From contig NZ_CP113797.1 of assembly GCF_026802175.1 (NCBI RefSeq), positions 2,581,026 to 2,645,025 of the forward strand: DNA of 64,000 nucleotides, in the 5' to 3' direction. Of the stretch, positions 17,408-27,894 are shown in pieces; positions within the stretch are counted from its first letter, which is position 1, and each line of letters opens with the position of its first letter. The notes under the pieces were generated by a model, which worked only from the letters and a program-made list of their open reading frames with translations, searched no databases and was not told the DNA's origin. This stretch comes from Thermocoleostomius sinensis A174 (lineage in GTDB: Bacteria > Cyanobacteriota > Cyanobacteriia > Elainellales > Elainellaceae). The position numbers and the translations under genes were made by a program.

Positions 17408-18352
17408 ATGAATATTCTTCGTCAGGCTCGATTCGTCTTTCTGGTTATGCTGGCTTGCGGAATTGTATCAGCTTGTAGTAGTCGATCGGTTCAAACTGCT
17501 CCCTCTTCTGAGCCTACTAATTGTCATATCGTCCAGCATGCTTTGGGAGAAACCTGTGTTCCCAATCAGCCTCAACGAGTAATTGCCTTGAGCGTTCCTA
17601 CTCTAGGTGATGCGCTGGCACTGGGCGTGAAGCCGATCGCCTCTATCGTCTACTTTGACGATCCGCCTCCTTATCTGGCAGAGCATCTAGAATCGATCGA
17701 GGTTCTGGGTCAAGAGGAACAGCCTAATCTGGAAAAAGTGCTGGCATTAAAACCGGATCTAATCATTGGCATCAAATATTCCACTGAAGCGATCTACACT
17801 CAACTTTCGCAAATTGCACCCACCGTAGTGGATGATTGGGAAGGGTATCCATCTTGGCGAGATCATTTTGATTTTGTGGCTGAAGTCTTGGGTAAGACAG
17901 AAGCAGCAGAACAGGTTTGGGCAAATTATCACCAACGGATTGAGTCTCTAAAAGCGGATTTGGGCGATTGGGTTCAAGACCTGGAAATTTCCTTTGTACA
18001 TATTTGCTGCGGTACGATCGACATTGACTTAAAGAATTCGTTTAATGGCAGCATTTTAGAGGATGTTGGATTACGCCGTCCTCCTGCCCAGGCTGTCCCT
18101 GTTGAAGGAGGAATTACGCTGCTCTCAGAAGAACGATTAATGGATATTGACGGGGATGTGCTGTTTGTTGCAACAGACGGCAATGAATCTGCACGTAAAC
18201 TGGCAGAGTTGAAGCAAAACCCATTGTGGAATCAATTAAGAGCCGTTCAGCAAGATCGGGTATATCCGGTGAACTATCCGACCTGGAGGGGTGGAAATCC
18301 CCTTGCAGCGGATGCAGTCATTGATGACTTGTTCAAACATTTGGTGAATTAG
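17408..18352 (+). CDS. Iron-siderophore ABC transporter substrate-binding lipoprotein
   Basis: A FecB/FhuD-type periplasmic binding protein of about 314 residues. From ATG 17408 (MNILRQARF) the N-terminus is a lipoprotein signal with a lipobox ending VSAC. TTG at 17384 would add eight residues before it. The mature part has the class III binding-protein pattern: QRVIALS near the start, LEKVLALKPDLIIG, and two lobes joined by a long helix. It receives ferric siderophore from the outer-membrane receptor encoded just upstream (26-base gap to this start). No permease or ATPase genes follow; the next intact gene is an MFS carrier. Confidence 0.9.
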   Translation: MNILRQARFVFLVMLACGIVSACSSRSVQTAPSSEPTNCHIVQHALGETCVPNQPQRVIALSVPTLGDALALGVKPIASIVYFDDPPPYLAEHLESIEVLGQEEQPNLEKVLALKPDLIIGIKYSTEAIYTQLSQIAPTVVDDWEGYPSWRDHFDFVAEVLGKTEAAEQVWANYHQRIESLKADLGDWVQDLEISFVHICCGTIDIDLKNSFNGSILEDVGLRRPPAQAVPVEGGITLLSEERLMDIDGDVLFVATDGNESARKLAELKQNPLWNQLRAVQQDRVYPVNYPTWRGGNPLAADAVIDDLFKHLVN

Positions 18353-18358
18353 GAGGGT

Positions 18359-18673
18359 TCAGCCCTCTTCCGTTACTGCTTCAGAGCCTTCAGCCACTTG
18401 CTGCACTGCTGCCAGATCCAACTGTAGCTGTTCAGCAATTTGTTCCACCGTCAACCCCATCTTCAACAACAGCGGTACTACCTCCAGCTTGCCTTCTTGG
18501 CGACCTTCTTCTAGAGCATCTTGATAAACCCTGGTTTGCTTCAAATCATCCAATCTCAACATGGCTGCAATTTCCTCCCGGCTCAACTCAGAAAATTTGT
18601 AAACCAAGATTGTCTCTATTAATTCTATGAACTTTTCCTGTATTTCAGCATCATTAATCTTTTTTCTATGCAT
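18359..18673 (-). pseudogene. C-terminal remnant of a Rpn/DUF2887-type transposase-like nuclease
   Basis: A 104-residue frame on the opposite strand, wedged between the siderophore-binding and MFS genes. The text F-I-E-L-I-E-T-I-L-V-Y-K-F-S-E-L-S-R-E-E-I then L-K-Q-T-R-V-Y and E-E-G-R-Q-E-G is the usual tail of cyanobacterial Rpn (recombination-promoting nuclease) family proteins. The PD-(D/E)XK catalytic part that should precede it is absent, so it is presumably inactive. Its first codon overlaps the first codons of the MFS gene (ATGCAT). This suggests an insertion that decayed and trimmed the MFS 5' end. Recognition is from memory of the family pattern. Confidence 0.65.
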
Positions 18674-19951
18674 ACTTTCATCGTTATTTGGTTAGGGCAA
18701 CTGGTATCCACAGTGGGCAGTTATATGACCAGCTTCGCCCTAACTTTGTGGGCATGGGAAATTACCGGATCGGCAACGGCATTAGCATTGGTAGGATTCT
18801 TTTCCCAATTGCCGCGTGTGTTCGTCATCCTCTTTTCGGGCGTGATTGTCGATTGCCTCAATCGCAAACATTTAATGATCCTGGCAGATGCGATCGCCGT
18901 TCTTTCCAGCGTGTTTATTCTAATTCTGTATTTCATTCACGCCTTGCAAATTTGGCATCTTTACCTGATTGGAGCCATCAACAGCAGTTTTGGTCAAATG
19001 CAACAGCTTGCCTACACTACATCCCTGACGCTATTAGTCCCACCCCAACAATATACACGGGTCAGCAGTATGGGATCGGCTCTCAACTATGGCCCTGCTA
19101 TTTTCGCTCCAGCTTTAGCAGGAAGTTTGTATCCCGTGATTGGATTGGGCGGTGTTTTGCTGATTGATATTCTTACCTTTTTTGCAGCATTTGCAACTTT
19201 AATTGCAGTTCAAATTCCTCAACCAATACAAAAAACAATGCAGAAAGACGATCGCATTTGTCTTAAAACCATTTGTCAGGATATTCTCTTTAGCTTTCAA
19301 TATGTTTTTAAGCAGGCGAACCTGCGGATGTTGTTGCTGTTCACCAGTGCCTTTTGGATGATGCATGATCTGGGTGAGGCCATTTATGTTCCGATGATTC
19401 TGGCGCGTACAGATGGCAGTGCGGCTGTTCTTGCCAGTGCTTCAGTTGCGGCGGGAATGGGCGGGGTGACGGGGGCAGTAGTTGTCAGCGTTTGGGGGGG
19501 AACCAAGCGGCGCATCCGGGGATTACTGAATGGCATGATCGGAGCCGGAATCAGCAAAACGATGTTTGGCTTGGGACGGATTCCGGCAGTGTGGGTGACG
19601 GCTCAGACTTGCTCCTCACTCAACTTTCCCCTCCTCAGCAGTTCGGAAGATGCCCTCTGGTTCGCCAACGTGACACCAGAAATTCAGGGACGAGTGTTTG
19701 CTGCCAGTACTCTGATTTTGCAAGGGTGTTCTGCGATCGCCACCCTGATTGCCGAACTTTTAGCCGATCGCGTCTTTGAACCAATGATGCAGTCCAACAG
19801 TCAGGTTGCGGATCTCTTTGGCCCGATCGTCGGCACAGGCGCAGGGGCAGGTATCGCTTTGTTGTATATCCTCACCTCGATTGGCTTATTGAGTGTGGGA
19901 ATTAGCGGGTATCGAATTCCTCAATTGTGGGCACTAGAGAAAACGGATTGA
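18668..19951 (+). CDS. Major facilitator superfamily transporter (siderophore-island type)
   Basis: A 427-residue MFS carrier with about ten to twelve membrane helices. It begins TFIVIWLGQLVSTVGSYMTSFALTLWAWE and has the loop 2-3 motif G-V-I-V-D-C-L-N-R-K. Such proteins near cyanobacterial siderophore genes are thought to export siderophores or handle the ferric complex at the inner membrane; the substrate here is unproven. Relatives usually have a few more residues before the first helix. The start at 18668 abuts an antisense gene remnant, so the N-terminus may be slightly truncated and no good ribosome site is visible. The remainder looks intact. Confidence 0.85.
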   Translation: MHTFIVIWLGQLVSTVGSYMTSFALTLWAWEITGSATALALVGFFSQLPRVFVILFSGVIVDCLNRKHLMILADAIAVLSSVFILILYFIHALQIWHLYLIGAINSSFGQMQQLAYTTSLTLLVPPQQYTRVSSMGSALNYGPAIFAPALAGSLYPVIGLGGVLLIDILTFFAAFATLIAVQIPQPIQKTMQKDDRICLKTICQDILFSFQYVFKQANLRMLLLFTSAFWMMHDLGEAIYVPMILARTDGSAAVLASASVAAGMGGVTGAVVVSVWGGTKRRIRGLLNGMIGAGISKTMFGLGRIPAVWVTAQTCSSLNFPLLSSSEDALWFANVTPEIQGRVFAASTLILQGCSAIATLIAELLADRVFEPMMQSNSQVADLFGPIVGTGAGAGIALLYILTSIGLLSVGISGYRIPQLWALEKTD

Positions 19952-20070
19952 CTTTCTCCTCAGCCGTTCAGGGAAGCTAAGAGTTAAATCAGATAATCCG
20001 TAGCGCAGGCATCTTGTCTGTCAGAGTGACAATCGCCCAATCGCCTATATTCTTTAACTAAAAATATTCT

Positions 20071-20250
20071 CTAGCTAGAAAAGTCTCGGTAAGGATTGTA
20101 AAACCCGGAGCAGGAGCAGGACGATTTTTTTAGCTGTAGCATGGCGTGATATCGCCGCTCAAATTCTGGGCGAGTCAGGCGATCGCCACTTTCCAGCGGA
20201 GGTAGATGGTTTGCAGAACTAGATTGGGGGTTGGGGAATGGTCTGACCAT
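20071..20250 (-). pseudogene. N-terminal remnant of a Uma2-family (DUF820) gene
   Basis: A 59-codon frame on the minus strand reads HLPPLESGDRLTRPEFERRY then HAMLQLKK, the characteristic N-terminus of cyanobacterial Uma2 endonuclease-fold proteins. Homology stops abruptly after LKK, where the family continues AELIEG, and a stop follows about 20 codons later. The catalytic D-ExK part is missing. The remainder of the 19952-20444 spacer shows no other gene. Confidence 0.65.
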
Positions 20251-20392
20251 TAGGCTGTCTGGAAAACTGCTAGATACCGCTCACTGTAGCCACTCTCTAG
20301 CAGGAGTCATGCGTCATGCTTGGAGGAAAGATGAGTGTGCAGATTCCCTCTGTTGTCTTATGCAGCAGAGATTTTTTCACACATAAAGACTT

Positions 20393-20418
20393 GGTAAGGG
20401 CCATTCGTGACCCTTACC
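20393..20418 (-). terminator. Hairpin downstream of groEL
   Basis: Perfect 8-bp stem GGTAAGGG/CCCTTACC with a 10-base loop, 27 bases after the groEL stop codon. A run of T follows only after a gap of about 15 bases on the minus strand, so termination is likely but not textbook. Confidence 0.55.
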
Positions 20419-20444
20419 GCTGGCGGAAAAGAGGACTTAGCGGC

Positions 20445-22148
<1,704 letters not shown>

Positions 22149-22175
22149 TTAGCACTCTAATTTAGCGAGTGCTAA
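22149..22175 (-). promoter_or_regulatory. CIRCE operator (HrcA binding site)
   Basis: TTAGCACTC - nine bases - GAGTGCTAA, an exact match to the CIRCE consensus, placed 34 bases before the groEL ATG. HrcA represses heat-shock chaperonin genes through this inverted repeat. Confidence 0.95.
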
Positions 22176-22247
22176 AACTTTAGTGGAGGGAATGCCGTAC
22201 TTAGACAGCACAGAACTTTTTTTAATCACAAAAAATGCTAGCTGCGA

Positions 22248-22269
22248 GGGCTTGAAATCCAGAAAGCCC
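22248..22269 (-). terminator. Hairpin after the peptidoglycan-binding gene
   Basis: Six-base-pair stem GGGCTT/AAGCCC with a 10-base loop lies 29 bases beyond the stop at 22298. On the minus strand a T-run (ATTTTTTGTG) occurs about 12 bases later. A weak candidate terminator. Confidence 0.4.
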
Positions 22270-22297
22270 GATCGTCTAGCTAACATTCAAGGGTCAG

Positions 22298-23653
22298 TTA
22301 GTTGGAGGCAGTGTCTAGCAGATCGCTTGGACTTAACCCATGTTTGCGCTGGGCCGCCACGATTGCCGCTTGAGTCTCGGCAGTCATCATGCCACTAATC
22401 TCTCCAGAGTACAATCCTTCATCTCGCAAACGGCGCTGCAATTCAGCGACACTATATCGCCCTTCATCTAGATTTTGATTGAGGACTAATTGCGCCTGTT
22501 GGGTCTCTAGTTGGGGTTGCGGCGGTTGGAGTCCTGGCTGCGGATTGGTGGGAATCGGCATGGTGGGAACAGTAGGCACAACTGAAGTAGGCATAGCCAC
22601 AACATTGGGAACAGTAGTGCCTGGAATGGTGGCATTCGGATCAGGTAACGGCGTCGTAATTGGGTCCGTCGAGGTTGGGGTCATTGCCACAACATTGTTG
22701 GGATTGTAGAGGTTGGGATTGTAGAGGGCTGAATTGACTTGTGGCCCGGCAATGCCATCGATCGTTAATCCTTGTGCCTGTTGAAACGCAATGACAGCCG
22801 CAGTAGTTGTCGCATCATAGGTTCCCGTTACTGCACCTTGATAATATCCAAGGGCTTGCAAGCGAGTTTGCAGTTCACTCACAGCTTGTCCACTGTCACC
22901 TATGCGCAGCAGATTGCCCTGCGCCACCGTCTCGCCGCTTGAAAAAGTTGAATGGCTAGCTTGAGGATCGGTCGGTTCACGAGTCGCTTCCGAGGGAGCG
23001 ATCGGCTGCTGTATTTCTTCACTGGGGCGGCGCAACGTGTCTTCAGTGCTTGGGCCCACAATGCCATCTGCTTCTAGCCCATTGTTGCGCTGAAACTGCA
23101 TGACGGCTGCTTCTGTCGCATAGTCAAAAACTCCAGAGAAATCGCCGTTATAGTATCCCAATTCAGCCAACCGTTGCTGTAGTTCTGCAACCTGTTCGCC
23201 TTCATCATTAAGTTGAATGGTGTTTTGCGCAACCGATCGATTGGTGATAGGCTCACCACCACTTGGTTCATCGATCGATCGAGGAGATCCGCCCCATTCG
23301 GCTAGCGCTCGAGCCGTTGCCGGACCCACAATGCCATCTGGCTCTAGTCCCATATCTTGCTGAAATCGAATAACAGCGTCGTGGGTTTGCGGCCCATAGT
23401 ATCCAGAAATTTCGCCGTTGTAATACCCCAATTCGGAGAGACGACGCTGAAGGTTGATTGTTGGCTCGCCACCGTATCCCACTTCTCGTTGGGGTGGATA
23501 GGGCCCCGTTTGAGCCTGTACCCCATCGGACATCGTGAAACTAGCAGCACAGACAACCATAAACGCGCCTAACATCAGGACATAATCAAACCCACACCCC
23601 AATCGGAATGAGGGCTGACACTTCGATTGATACAAAGAAGGGACAAGGATCAT
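22298..23653 (-). CDS. Secreted protein with three to four peptidoglycan-binding (PGB1) repeats
   Basis: The ATG at 23653 is preceded by AAGGAG ten bases upstream, giving 451 residues. A hydrophobic export segment (YVLMLGAFMVVCAASF) ends near VQAQ. Three canonical PG_binding_1 domains follow (LQRRLSELGYYNGEISGYYG, LQQRLAELGYYNGDFSGVFD, LQTRLQALGYYQGAVTGTYD), each ending with a GIVGP/GIAGP motif. A Pro/Thr-rich linker and a fourth divergent copy (LQRRLRDEGLYSGEISGMM) complete it. These domains bind cell-wall peptidoglycan. No catalytic domain is fused, so it is probably a wall-anchoring or structural protein. It neighbours groEL by chance. Confidence 0.85.
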   Translation of the reverse strand: MILVPSLYQSKCQPSFRLGCGFDYVLMLGAFMVVCAASFTMSDGVQAQTGPYPPQREVGYGGEPTINLQRRLSELGYYNGEISGYYGPQTHDAVIRFQQDMGLEPDGIVGPATARALAEWGGSPRSIDEPSGGEPITNRSVAQNTIQLNDEGEQVAELQQRLAELGYYNGDFSGVFDYATEAAVMQFQRNNGLEADGIVGPSTEDTLRRPSEEIQQPIAPSEATREPTDPQASHSTFSSGETVAQGNLLRIGDSGQAVSELQTRLQALGYYQGAVTGTYDATTTAAVIAFQQAQGLTIDGIAGPQVNSALYNPNLYNPNNVVAMTPTSTDPITTPLPDPNATIPGTTVPNVVAMPTSVVPTVPTMPIPTNPQPGLQPPQPQLETQQAQLVLNQNLDEGRYSVAELQRRLRDEGLYSGEISGMMTAETQAAIVAAQRKHGLSPSDLLDTASN

Positions 23654-24277
23654 GCTTGGAAAACTCCTTAAAATATCTGACTGACTATACTCACTAATGA
23701 AACGATCGGCTGACATCCCAATTCCGTGGCTTTCGGTAGCTTGAACGATTGCTTTGGTGATTCATCAACGGCTGTCACAAACTTGGGTGCATTGCTTGAA
23801 CAACGTTGTTTGCTCTTTTTCCACTGATAGCGTATTAACCACCTCAAAAACTGAAGAAAACTCCAAATATGGAGTCACCATTGTTATACAACCAAACTCA
23901 TTTTTTGAGCAGTAATTTTAAGCCACTTCTACAAATTTGGTACAACTGGCTTTCAAGAAGTTAGATAGAGAAGCTGAATTCAGTAGACTGGAGTCAGGAT
24001 CTGTGAGATCAAACTCTTCAGGACCTAGTGTGCATTGCTGGCACTTTTAAGCGGGTATCGTCGTCGTTTGAGATGGCTAGGTGTTTTGACAACTCCACTG
24101 TTCATCGTGAAACTCGCTCGACCTACTGACCATCTTTACCAAATGGCTCGATCGAGCACTTGGTTCGAACATTGCCCTTCAAAATTGCGGACAGATTTGC
24201 AACCGTAATTTGGTACAGTCATTAACTGTAAAAATTAGTAAAAAATCGTTGCTTTTGCTCTCCAGGGACACTTTGTT
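23654..24277. other. Divergent spacer between the peptidoglycan-binding and DUF2808 genes
   Basis: About 620 bases of AT-rich sequence without a convincing gene. The first 60 bases are the upstream region of the minus-strand gene. A small palindrome CTCCAAATATGGAG lies near 23861-23874. The last 60 bases before 24278 are AT-rich and presumably hold the promoter of the DUF2808 gene. Nothing else is supported. Confidence 0.4.
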
Positions 24278-24820
24278 ATGGCACACCGAATGCGTTTAAT
24301 GTCTTCTCTGTTGTCTATTGCCGCAATCGCGGGATATGGGGTTGCCATCTCTCCGCTGCCATCTCAGGCCCAAGGCACACCCGGATTAACCATTTTTAGT
24401 GGGGTTGAACGCGAAAATCAGTTGGGCTATCGGATGGATTTTTTTGGGCGACCCGGAGCACGCGATCGCTATCGTCTACGAATTCCCCGTGACAAGATGA
24501 CGGTGGCGGTTTCAGAATTTTTTGTAGACTATCCTGAAACCTATCGTGGTCGCTTTGACCCCAATGCTGTGCGCTTACAGGTGAATGGAGATCCTGTGGA
24601 TCTCGATGAAGTGATTTGGGATGCTGAAAATCGAGTGATTAGCATTTATCCTACGGAACCTGTACCAGCTAATACTCGCATCGAAATTGTGCTCTCGAAT
24701 GTGCGAAACCCAAATCGGGTAGGAACCCATTACTTCAATGCACTGGTGGTTGCTGCTGGAGATATTCCAGTTCGGCAATACCTTGGGACTTGGATTTTGT
24801 CGATTGGCCCTAATGATTAG
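24278..24820 (+). CDS. Secreted DUF2808 protein
   Basis: A 180-residue exported protein. The signal peptide (LMSSLLSIAAIAGYGVAISPLPSQAQ) is followed by a beta-rich domain matching the cyanobacterial DUF2808 family (YRLRIPRDKMTVAVSEFFVDYPE, then FDPNAVRL and VIWDAENRVISI). The function of the family is unknown. The location is the periplasm or cell surface. The last 12 codons and the stop lie in the first copy of a 45-bp perfect tandem duplication. It precedes rpmH on the same strand but is separated by about 180 bases. Confidence 0.85.
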   Translation: MAHRMRLMSSLLSIAAIAGYGVAISPLPSQAQGTPGLTIFSGVERENQLGYRMDFFGRPGARDRYRLRIPRDKMTVAVSEFFVDYPETYRGRFDPNAVRLQVNGDPVDLDEVIWDAENRVISIYPTEPVPANTRIEIVLSNVRNPNRVGTHYFNALVVAAGDIPVRQYLGTWILSIGPND

Positions 24821-24874
24821 GCAATCGGTGGGACTTGGATTTTGTCGATTGGCCCTAATGATTAGGCAATCGGT
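24785..24874 (+). repeat. Perfect 45-bp tandem duplication spanning a stop codon
   Basis: Bases 24785-24829 are repeated exactly at 24830-24874. Copy one holds the last 12 codons and TAG of the DUF2808 gene plus nine bases. Copy two is non-coding. Each copy contains a small palindrome, CCTAATGATTAGG. The absence of any mismatch indicates a very recent event. Confidence 0.95.
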
Positions 24875-24999
24875 TTGACTCCAACTCTAGGCGTCTCGAT
24901 CGGAGAATGATATCATGATAGACTGTGGCTTTTTGAAGCGAAATGCTTAAAAGCTGGATTTTTAGAGCACAAATAAACCCGGAGTTGGAGTAAACACCT

Positions 25000-25137
25000 A
25001 TGACGAAGCGGACTTTAGAGGGAACCTGTCGCAAGCGCAAAAGAACATCAGGGTTTCGAGCACGGATGCGAACTAAGACAGGACAACGGGTTATCAAGGC
25101 TCGCCGTCGTAAGGGGCGGGCACGGTTAGCTGTTTAA
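25000..25137 (+). CDS. rpmH: 50S ribosomal protein L34
   Basis: A 45-residue, very basic protein [19 protein letters not shown]... with the L34 signature ([14 protein letters not shown] and RRRKGRARL). It is a component of the large ribosomal subunit. The ATG at 25000 follows GGAGTTGGAG within 20 bases. It is followed 41 bases later by rnpA, the classical bacterial order. Confidence 0.97.
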   Translation: MTKRTLEGTCRKRKRTSGFRARMRTKTGQRVIKARRRKGRARLAV

Positions 25138-25178
25138 CTATTGGAACCAGTGTCAGAACATCTCTGATTTAGTGGATT

Positions 25179-25595
25179 GTGACTTTACCCAACGTTCATC
25201 GCCTGCGACATCGACAAGATTTCAATACGGTTTATCAGTTGGGAATGAAGCGAACAACGCCCCATTTGATTTTGAGGGCGCTGCCACCAATCATTCAAAA
25301 CCCCGACGCAGCATCAGATTTATCGCAATCAGATGAATTCGAGCCGCCGACTCGAATCGGCATTTCGGTTAGCCAAAAGGTCAGCAAACGCGCCGTTGTG
25401 CGTAATCGCATTAAGCGACAACTTCGGGCTGCCTTACGCCGATTGCTACCTGGGCTAATTCCTGGTTGGCAGCTAGTGATCATTGCAAAGCCGAATGCAA
25501 GCGAGTGCGATTATGAAGAATTTCTGCGAGAATTAGAGGAGTTATTGATAAACACTGAGGTATTCAATGGCCATTCGGGAAGAAGTCTACTATGA
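25179..25595 (+). CDS. rnpA: Ribonuclease P protein component
   Basis: Basic protein subunit that assists the catalytic RNA in tRNA 5' maturation. 138 residues from a GTG at 25179 (TLPNVHRLRHRQDFNTVYQLG, the usual N-terminus). The RNR signature is present as KRAVVRNRIKRQLRAALRR, and the family tail LVIIAKPNA follows. An Asp/Ser-rich insertion after the first strand pair (about residues 45-62) is slightly unusual. The 3' end overlaps the next gene by 29 bases, so the two are probably translationally coupled. Confidence 0.93.
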   Translation: MTLPNVHRLRHRQDFNTVYQLGMKRTTPHLILRALPPIIQNPDAASDLSQSDEFEPPTRIGISVSQKVSKRAVVRNRIKRQLRAALRRLLPGLIPGWQLVIIAKPNASECDYEEFLRELEELLINTEVFNGHSGRSLL

Positions 25596-25968
25596 TGGCG
25601 GCCCTCATATTGGGGATCTCATTATTAATTTATTAGTAGGACTAACAATCGTTGGATTGCCTTTAACCATTGGTGCAGTGGTTCGGGCCCTTTGGCTGCG
25701 CTATCGCATTACCGATCGGCGAATTTCAGTGACAGGAGGGTGGATGGGACGCGATCGCAGTGACATCATTTACTCGGAAATTGTGAAGGTGGTGACAGTT
25801 CCTCGCGGATTAGGAACTTGGGGCGATATGGTGCTCACCCTCAGAGATGGCAGTCGATTGGAGCTTAGAGCCGTCCCTAAATTCCGCGAAGTCTATGAAT
25901 ACATTAATCAAAAACTTTCAGCAAAGGCTCAGAAGGTAAGTGGGCCACTGGGACGACAAGATAGCTAG
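25567..25968 (+). CDS. PH domain-containing membrane protein
   Basis: A 133-residue protein with a membrane segment at about residues 15-40 (DLIINLLVGLTIVGLPLTIGAVVRAL). It is followed by a bacterial PH-like (DUF304/bPH) domain: YRITDRRISVTGGWMGRDRSDIIYSEI and VLTLRDGSRLELRAVP. It sits between rnpA (29-base overlap) and yidC, a conserved cyanobacterial arrangement that suggests a link with membrane protein insertion. The function is not established. Confidence 0.85.
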   Translation: MAIREEVYYDGGPHIGDLIINLLVGLTIVGLPLTIGAVVRALWLRYRITDRRISVTGGWMGRDRSDIIYSEIVKVVTVPRGLGTWGDMVLTLRDGSRLELRAVPKFREVYEYINQKLSAKAQKVSGPLGRQDS

Positions 25969-26134
25969 ACTGGAAGCGATCGCCGCCATCCGTTATAAAC
26001 CCATCCAGTGTTTGCGGCGGCTATTTTGCCCGCCTGCTTAGGTTCTGGAAAGAGCCAGATGGATGCAGTTTGCGATCGGCAACCTTTAGAATCGAATTTA
26101 GATAAATTTTCAGAGTCGTAGGTAGACACATCGC

Positions 26135-27382
26135 ATGGATTTTGGCGTCGGATTTCTTTCTAATAATGTAATGTTGCCAATCCTGGACTTTTTCTACGGG
26201 ATTGTGCCTAGCTATGGTCTGGCTATCGTGGCTCTGACATTGGTTATCCGCTTTGCTCTCTATCCTCTGAGTGCAAAGTCCATTCGCAACATGCGGCAGA
26301 TGAAAGTCGCTCAACCTGTGATGCAGAAGCGAATGAAGGAGGTGCAGGAGCGGTACAAAGATGATCCAGCAAAGCAGCAAGAGGAAATCAGCAAAATCTA
26401 CAAGGAGTTAGGCAATCCCTTAGCTGGGTGCTTGCCGGTTCTTGTGCAGATGCCAATTCTATTTGCGCTATTTGCAACTCTCCGAGGATCGCCGTTCTCA
26501 GATGTGAATTACACAGTGAATGTTCAGATTCTTCCACGGGAACAAATTACGCAAATTCAGCCACAAGCGTTTGTTAGTAACCCTCAAAATATTTATGTGT
26601 CCGATGGAGTGCATGTGCCGATTGCGGCAGTCATTCCCGGCGGAAATCGTCTGGTGGTGGGTGAAAAAACTGACATTCAGTTCCAGTCTACGAACGGTAC
26701 ACCGCTCAATGAATTGCTAGAGCAATACCCTGAAACAGAAATTATTCCTTCGTGGAAGATTGTTAAGGGTGAAGAGTTAGTACAGTTTGACGAAAATGGC
26801 AACCTTGAAGCTTTGGCTCCTGGCGAAGTCACCTTGCAAGGAACGGTTCCAGGCTTGGCAGCAAACAAGGGCTTCTTGTTCATCAAAGCCTTGGGACGGG
26901 TAGGAGCGTTCGACCAGAATGGCAACATCAACTGGGACATTTTGGCAATGGTGCTGTTTTTCGGGGTCAGCCTTTATATTAATCAGTTACTATCTGGGCA
27001 AGGCTCAGCCGGAGCTAATCCTCAACAGGCGGCGGTGAATCGCTACACACCCATCATTTTTTCTGGGATGTTCTTATTCTTCCCCTTGCCGGCGGGTGTG
27101 TTGATGTACATGTCGATCGCCAACATTTTCCAGACGCTGCAAACTTACATTCTCTCTAGAGAACCGTTGCCAGAGCATTTGCAGAAAATCGTGGACGCAG
27201 AGGAAAAGAAAGGCGACGATCGATCGGCGTTACCCTTTGAACCAACTCGCAAAAAAGAGACCGACGCAGCGAAAGCAGAGGCGAAAAAGCCTTCTACGTC
27301 TGCCGCTAAGAAGGAAACAGCAACAACCGCTCCCAAGAAAGAGCCGAAGAAAGATTCTGGACGCTCTAAGAAGAAGGGTTAG
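26135..27382 (+). CDS. yidC: Membrane protein insertase YidC/Oxa1/Alb3
   Basis: Inserts proteins into the plasma and thylakoid membranes, alone or with SecYEG. 415 residues. The first helices ([19 protein letters not shown]), the cytoplasmic amphipathic region with [20 protein letters not shown] and the following [16 protein letters not shown] are classic. Between helices two and three lies a non-cytoplasmic insertion of about 130 residues. The final helices include [19 protein letters not shown]. The C-terminal tail of about 55 residues is Lys-rich, as in forms that bind ribosomes. It belongs to the rpmH-rnpA-PH-yidC-jag-yceD cluster. Confidence 0.95.
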   Translation: MDFGVGFLSNNVMLPILDFFYGIVPSYGLAIVALTLVIRFALYPLSAKSIRNMRQMKVAQPVMQKRMKEVQERYKDDPAKQQEEISKIYKELGNPLAGCLPVLVQMPILFALFATLRGSPFSDVNYTVNVQILPREQITQIQPQAFVSNPQNIYVSDGVHVPIAAVIPGGNRLVVGEKTDIQFQSTNGTPLNELLEQYPETEIIPSWKIVKGEELVQFDENGNLEALAPGEVTLQGTVPGLAANKGFLFIKALGRVGAFDQNGNINWDILAMVLFFGVSLYINQLLSGQGSAGANPQQAAVNRYTPIIFSGMFLFFPLPAGVLMYMSIANIFQTLQTYILSREPLPEHLQKIVDAEEKKGDDRSALPFEPTRKKETDAAKAEAKKPSTSAAKKETATTAPKKEPKKDSGRSKKKG

Positions 27383-27389
27383 GTGAGTG

Positions 27390-27875
27390 ATGGATGATGA
27401 ACAAATTCAACACGGACGCCAATGGCTGGAAACCTTGTTAGCGCTAGCTGGTTTGAATTCTCAAGTTCATGTGGATGCTGACAAGCTCCTCACCGAGGGA
27501 AGCTGTTGGCTCACAATTGATGATACAGCCCTCTCATCGGCTCAAATTAATGCCTTGACAGGTGAGGGGGGCATGGCCCTGGATGCCATTCAATACCTTG
27601 CTAACACGACGCTGAACTTGGGACGGCCCGAGGAATCACAAACAGCATACACCATCGAGTTGTCAGGCTACCGGGTGCGGCGTCAAGCAGAATTACAAGC
27701 GTTGGCCGAACAGGCGGTACAACATGTGCGTGACACAGGTGAGGAATACGAGATGGTAGCACTATCAGCAGCAGAACGGCGTCAAGTGCACACTTATCTG
27801 AAAGGATTTGACGATCTAGAAACATTTAGTCGTGGCAAAGAGCCCGATCGCCGCTTGGTGGTGCGTCCAGTTTAA
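27390..27875 (+). CDS. Jag/KhpB-like RNA-binding protein (KH and R3H domains)
   Basis: A 161-residue protein. The middle fits a KH-II-like domain (LTGEGGMALDAIQYLANTTL, then YTIELSGYRVRRQAELQALAEQA). The C-terminus is an R3H domain: L-S-A-A-E-R-R-Q-V-H and G-K-E-P-D-R-R-L-V-V-R-P. It is the single-strand RNA/DNA-binding partner encoded after yidC in many bacteria (Jag, SpoIIIJ-associated, EloR/KhpB). ATG 27390 is used; GTG 27387 directly before it is equally possible. It is seven bases from yidC and 19 from yceD, so surely the same operon. Confidence 0.9.
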   Translation: MDDEQIQHGRQWLETLLALAGLNSQVHVDADKLLTEGSCWLTIDDTALSSAQINALTGEGGMALDAIQYLANTTLNLGRPEESQTAYTIELSGYRVRRQAELQALAEQAVQHVRDTGEEYEMVALSAAERRQVHTYLKGFDDLETFSRGKEPDRRLVVRPV

Positions 27876-27894
27876 ACAATGGAGGAAAGCAGGG

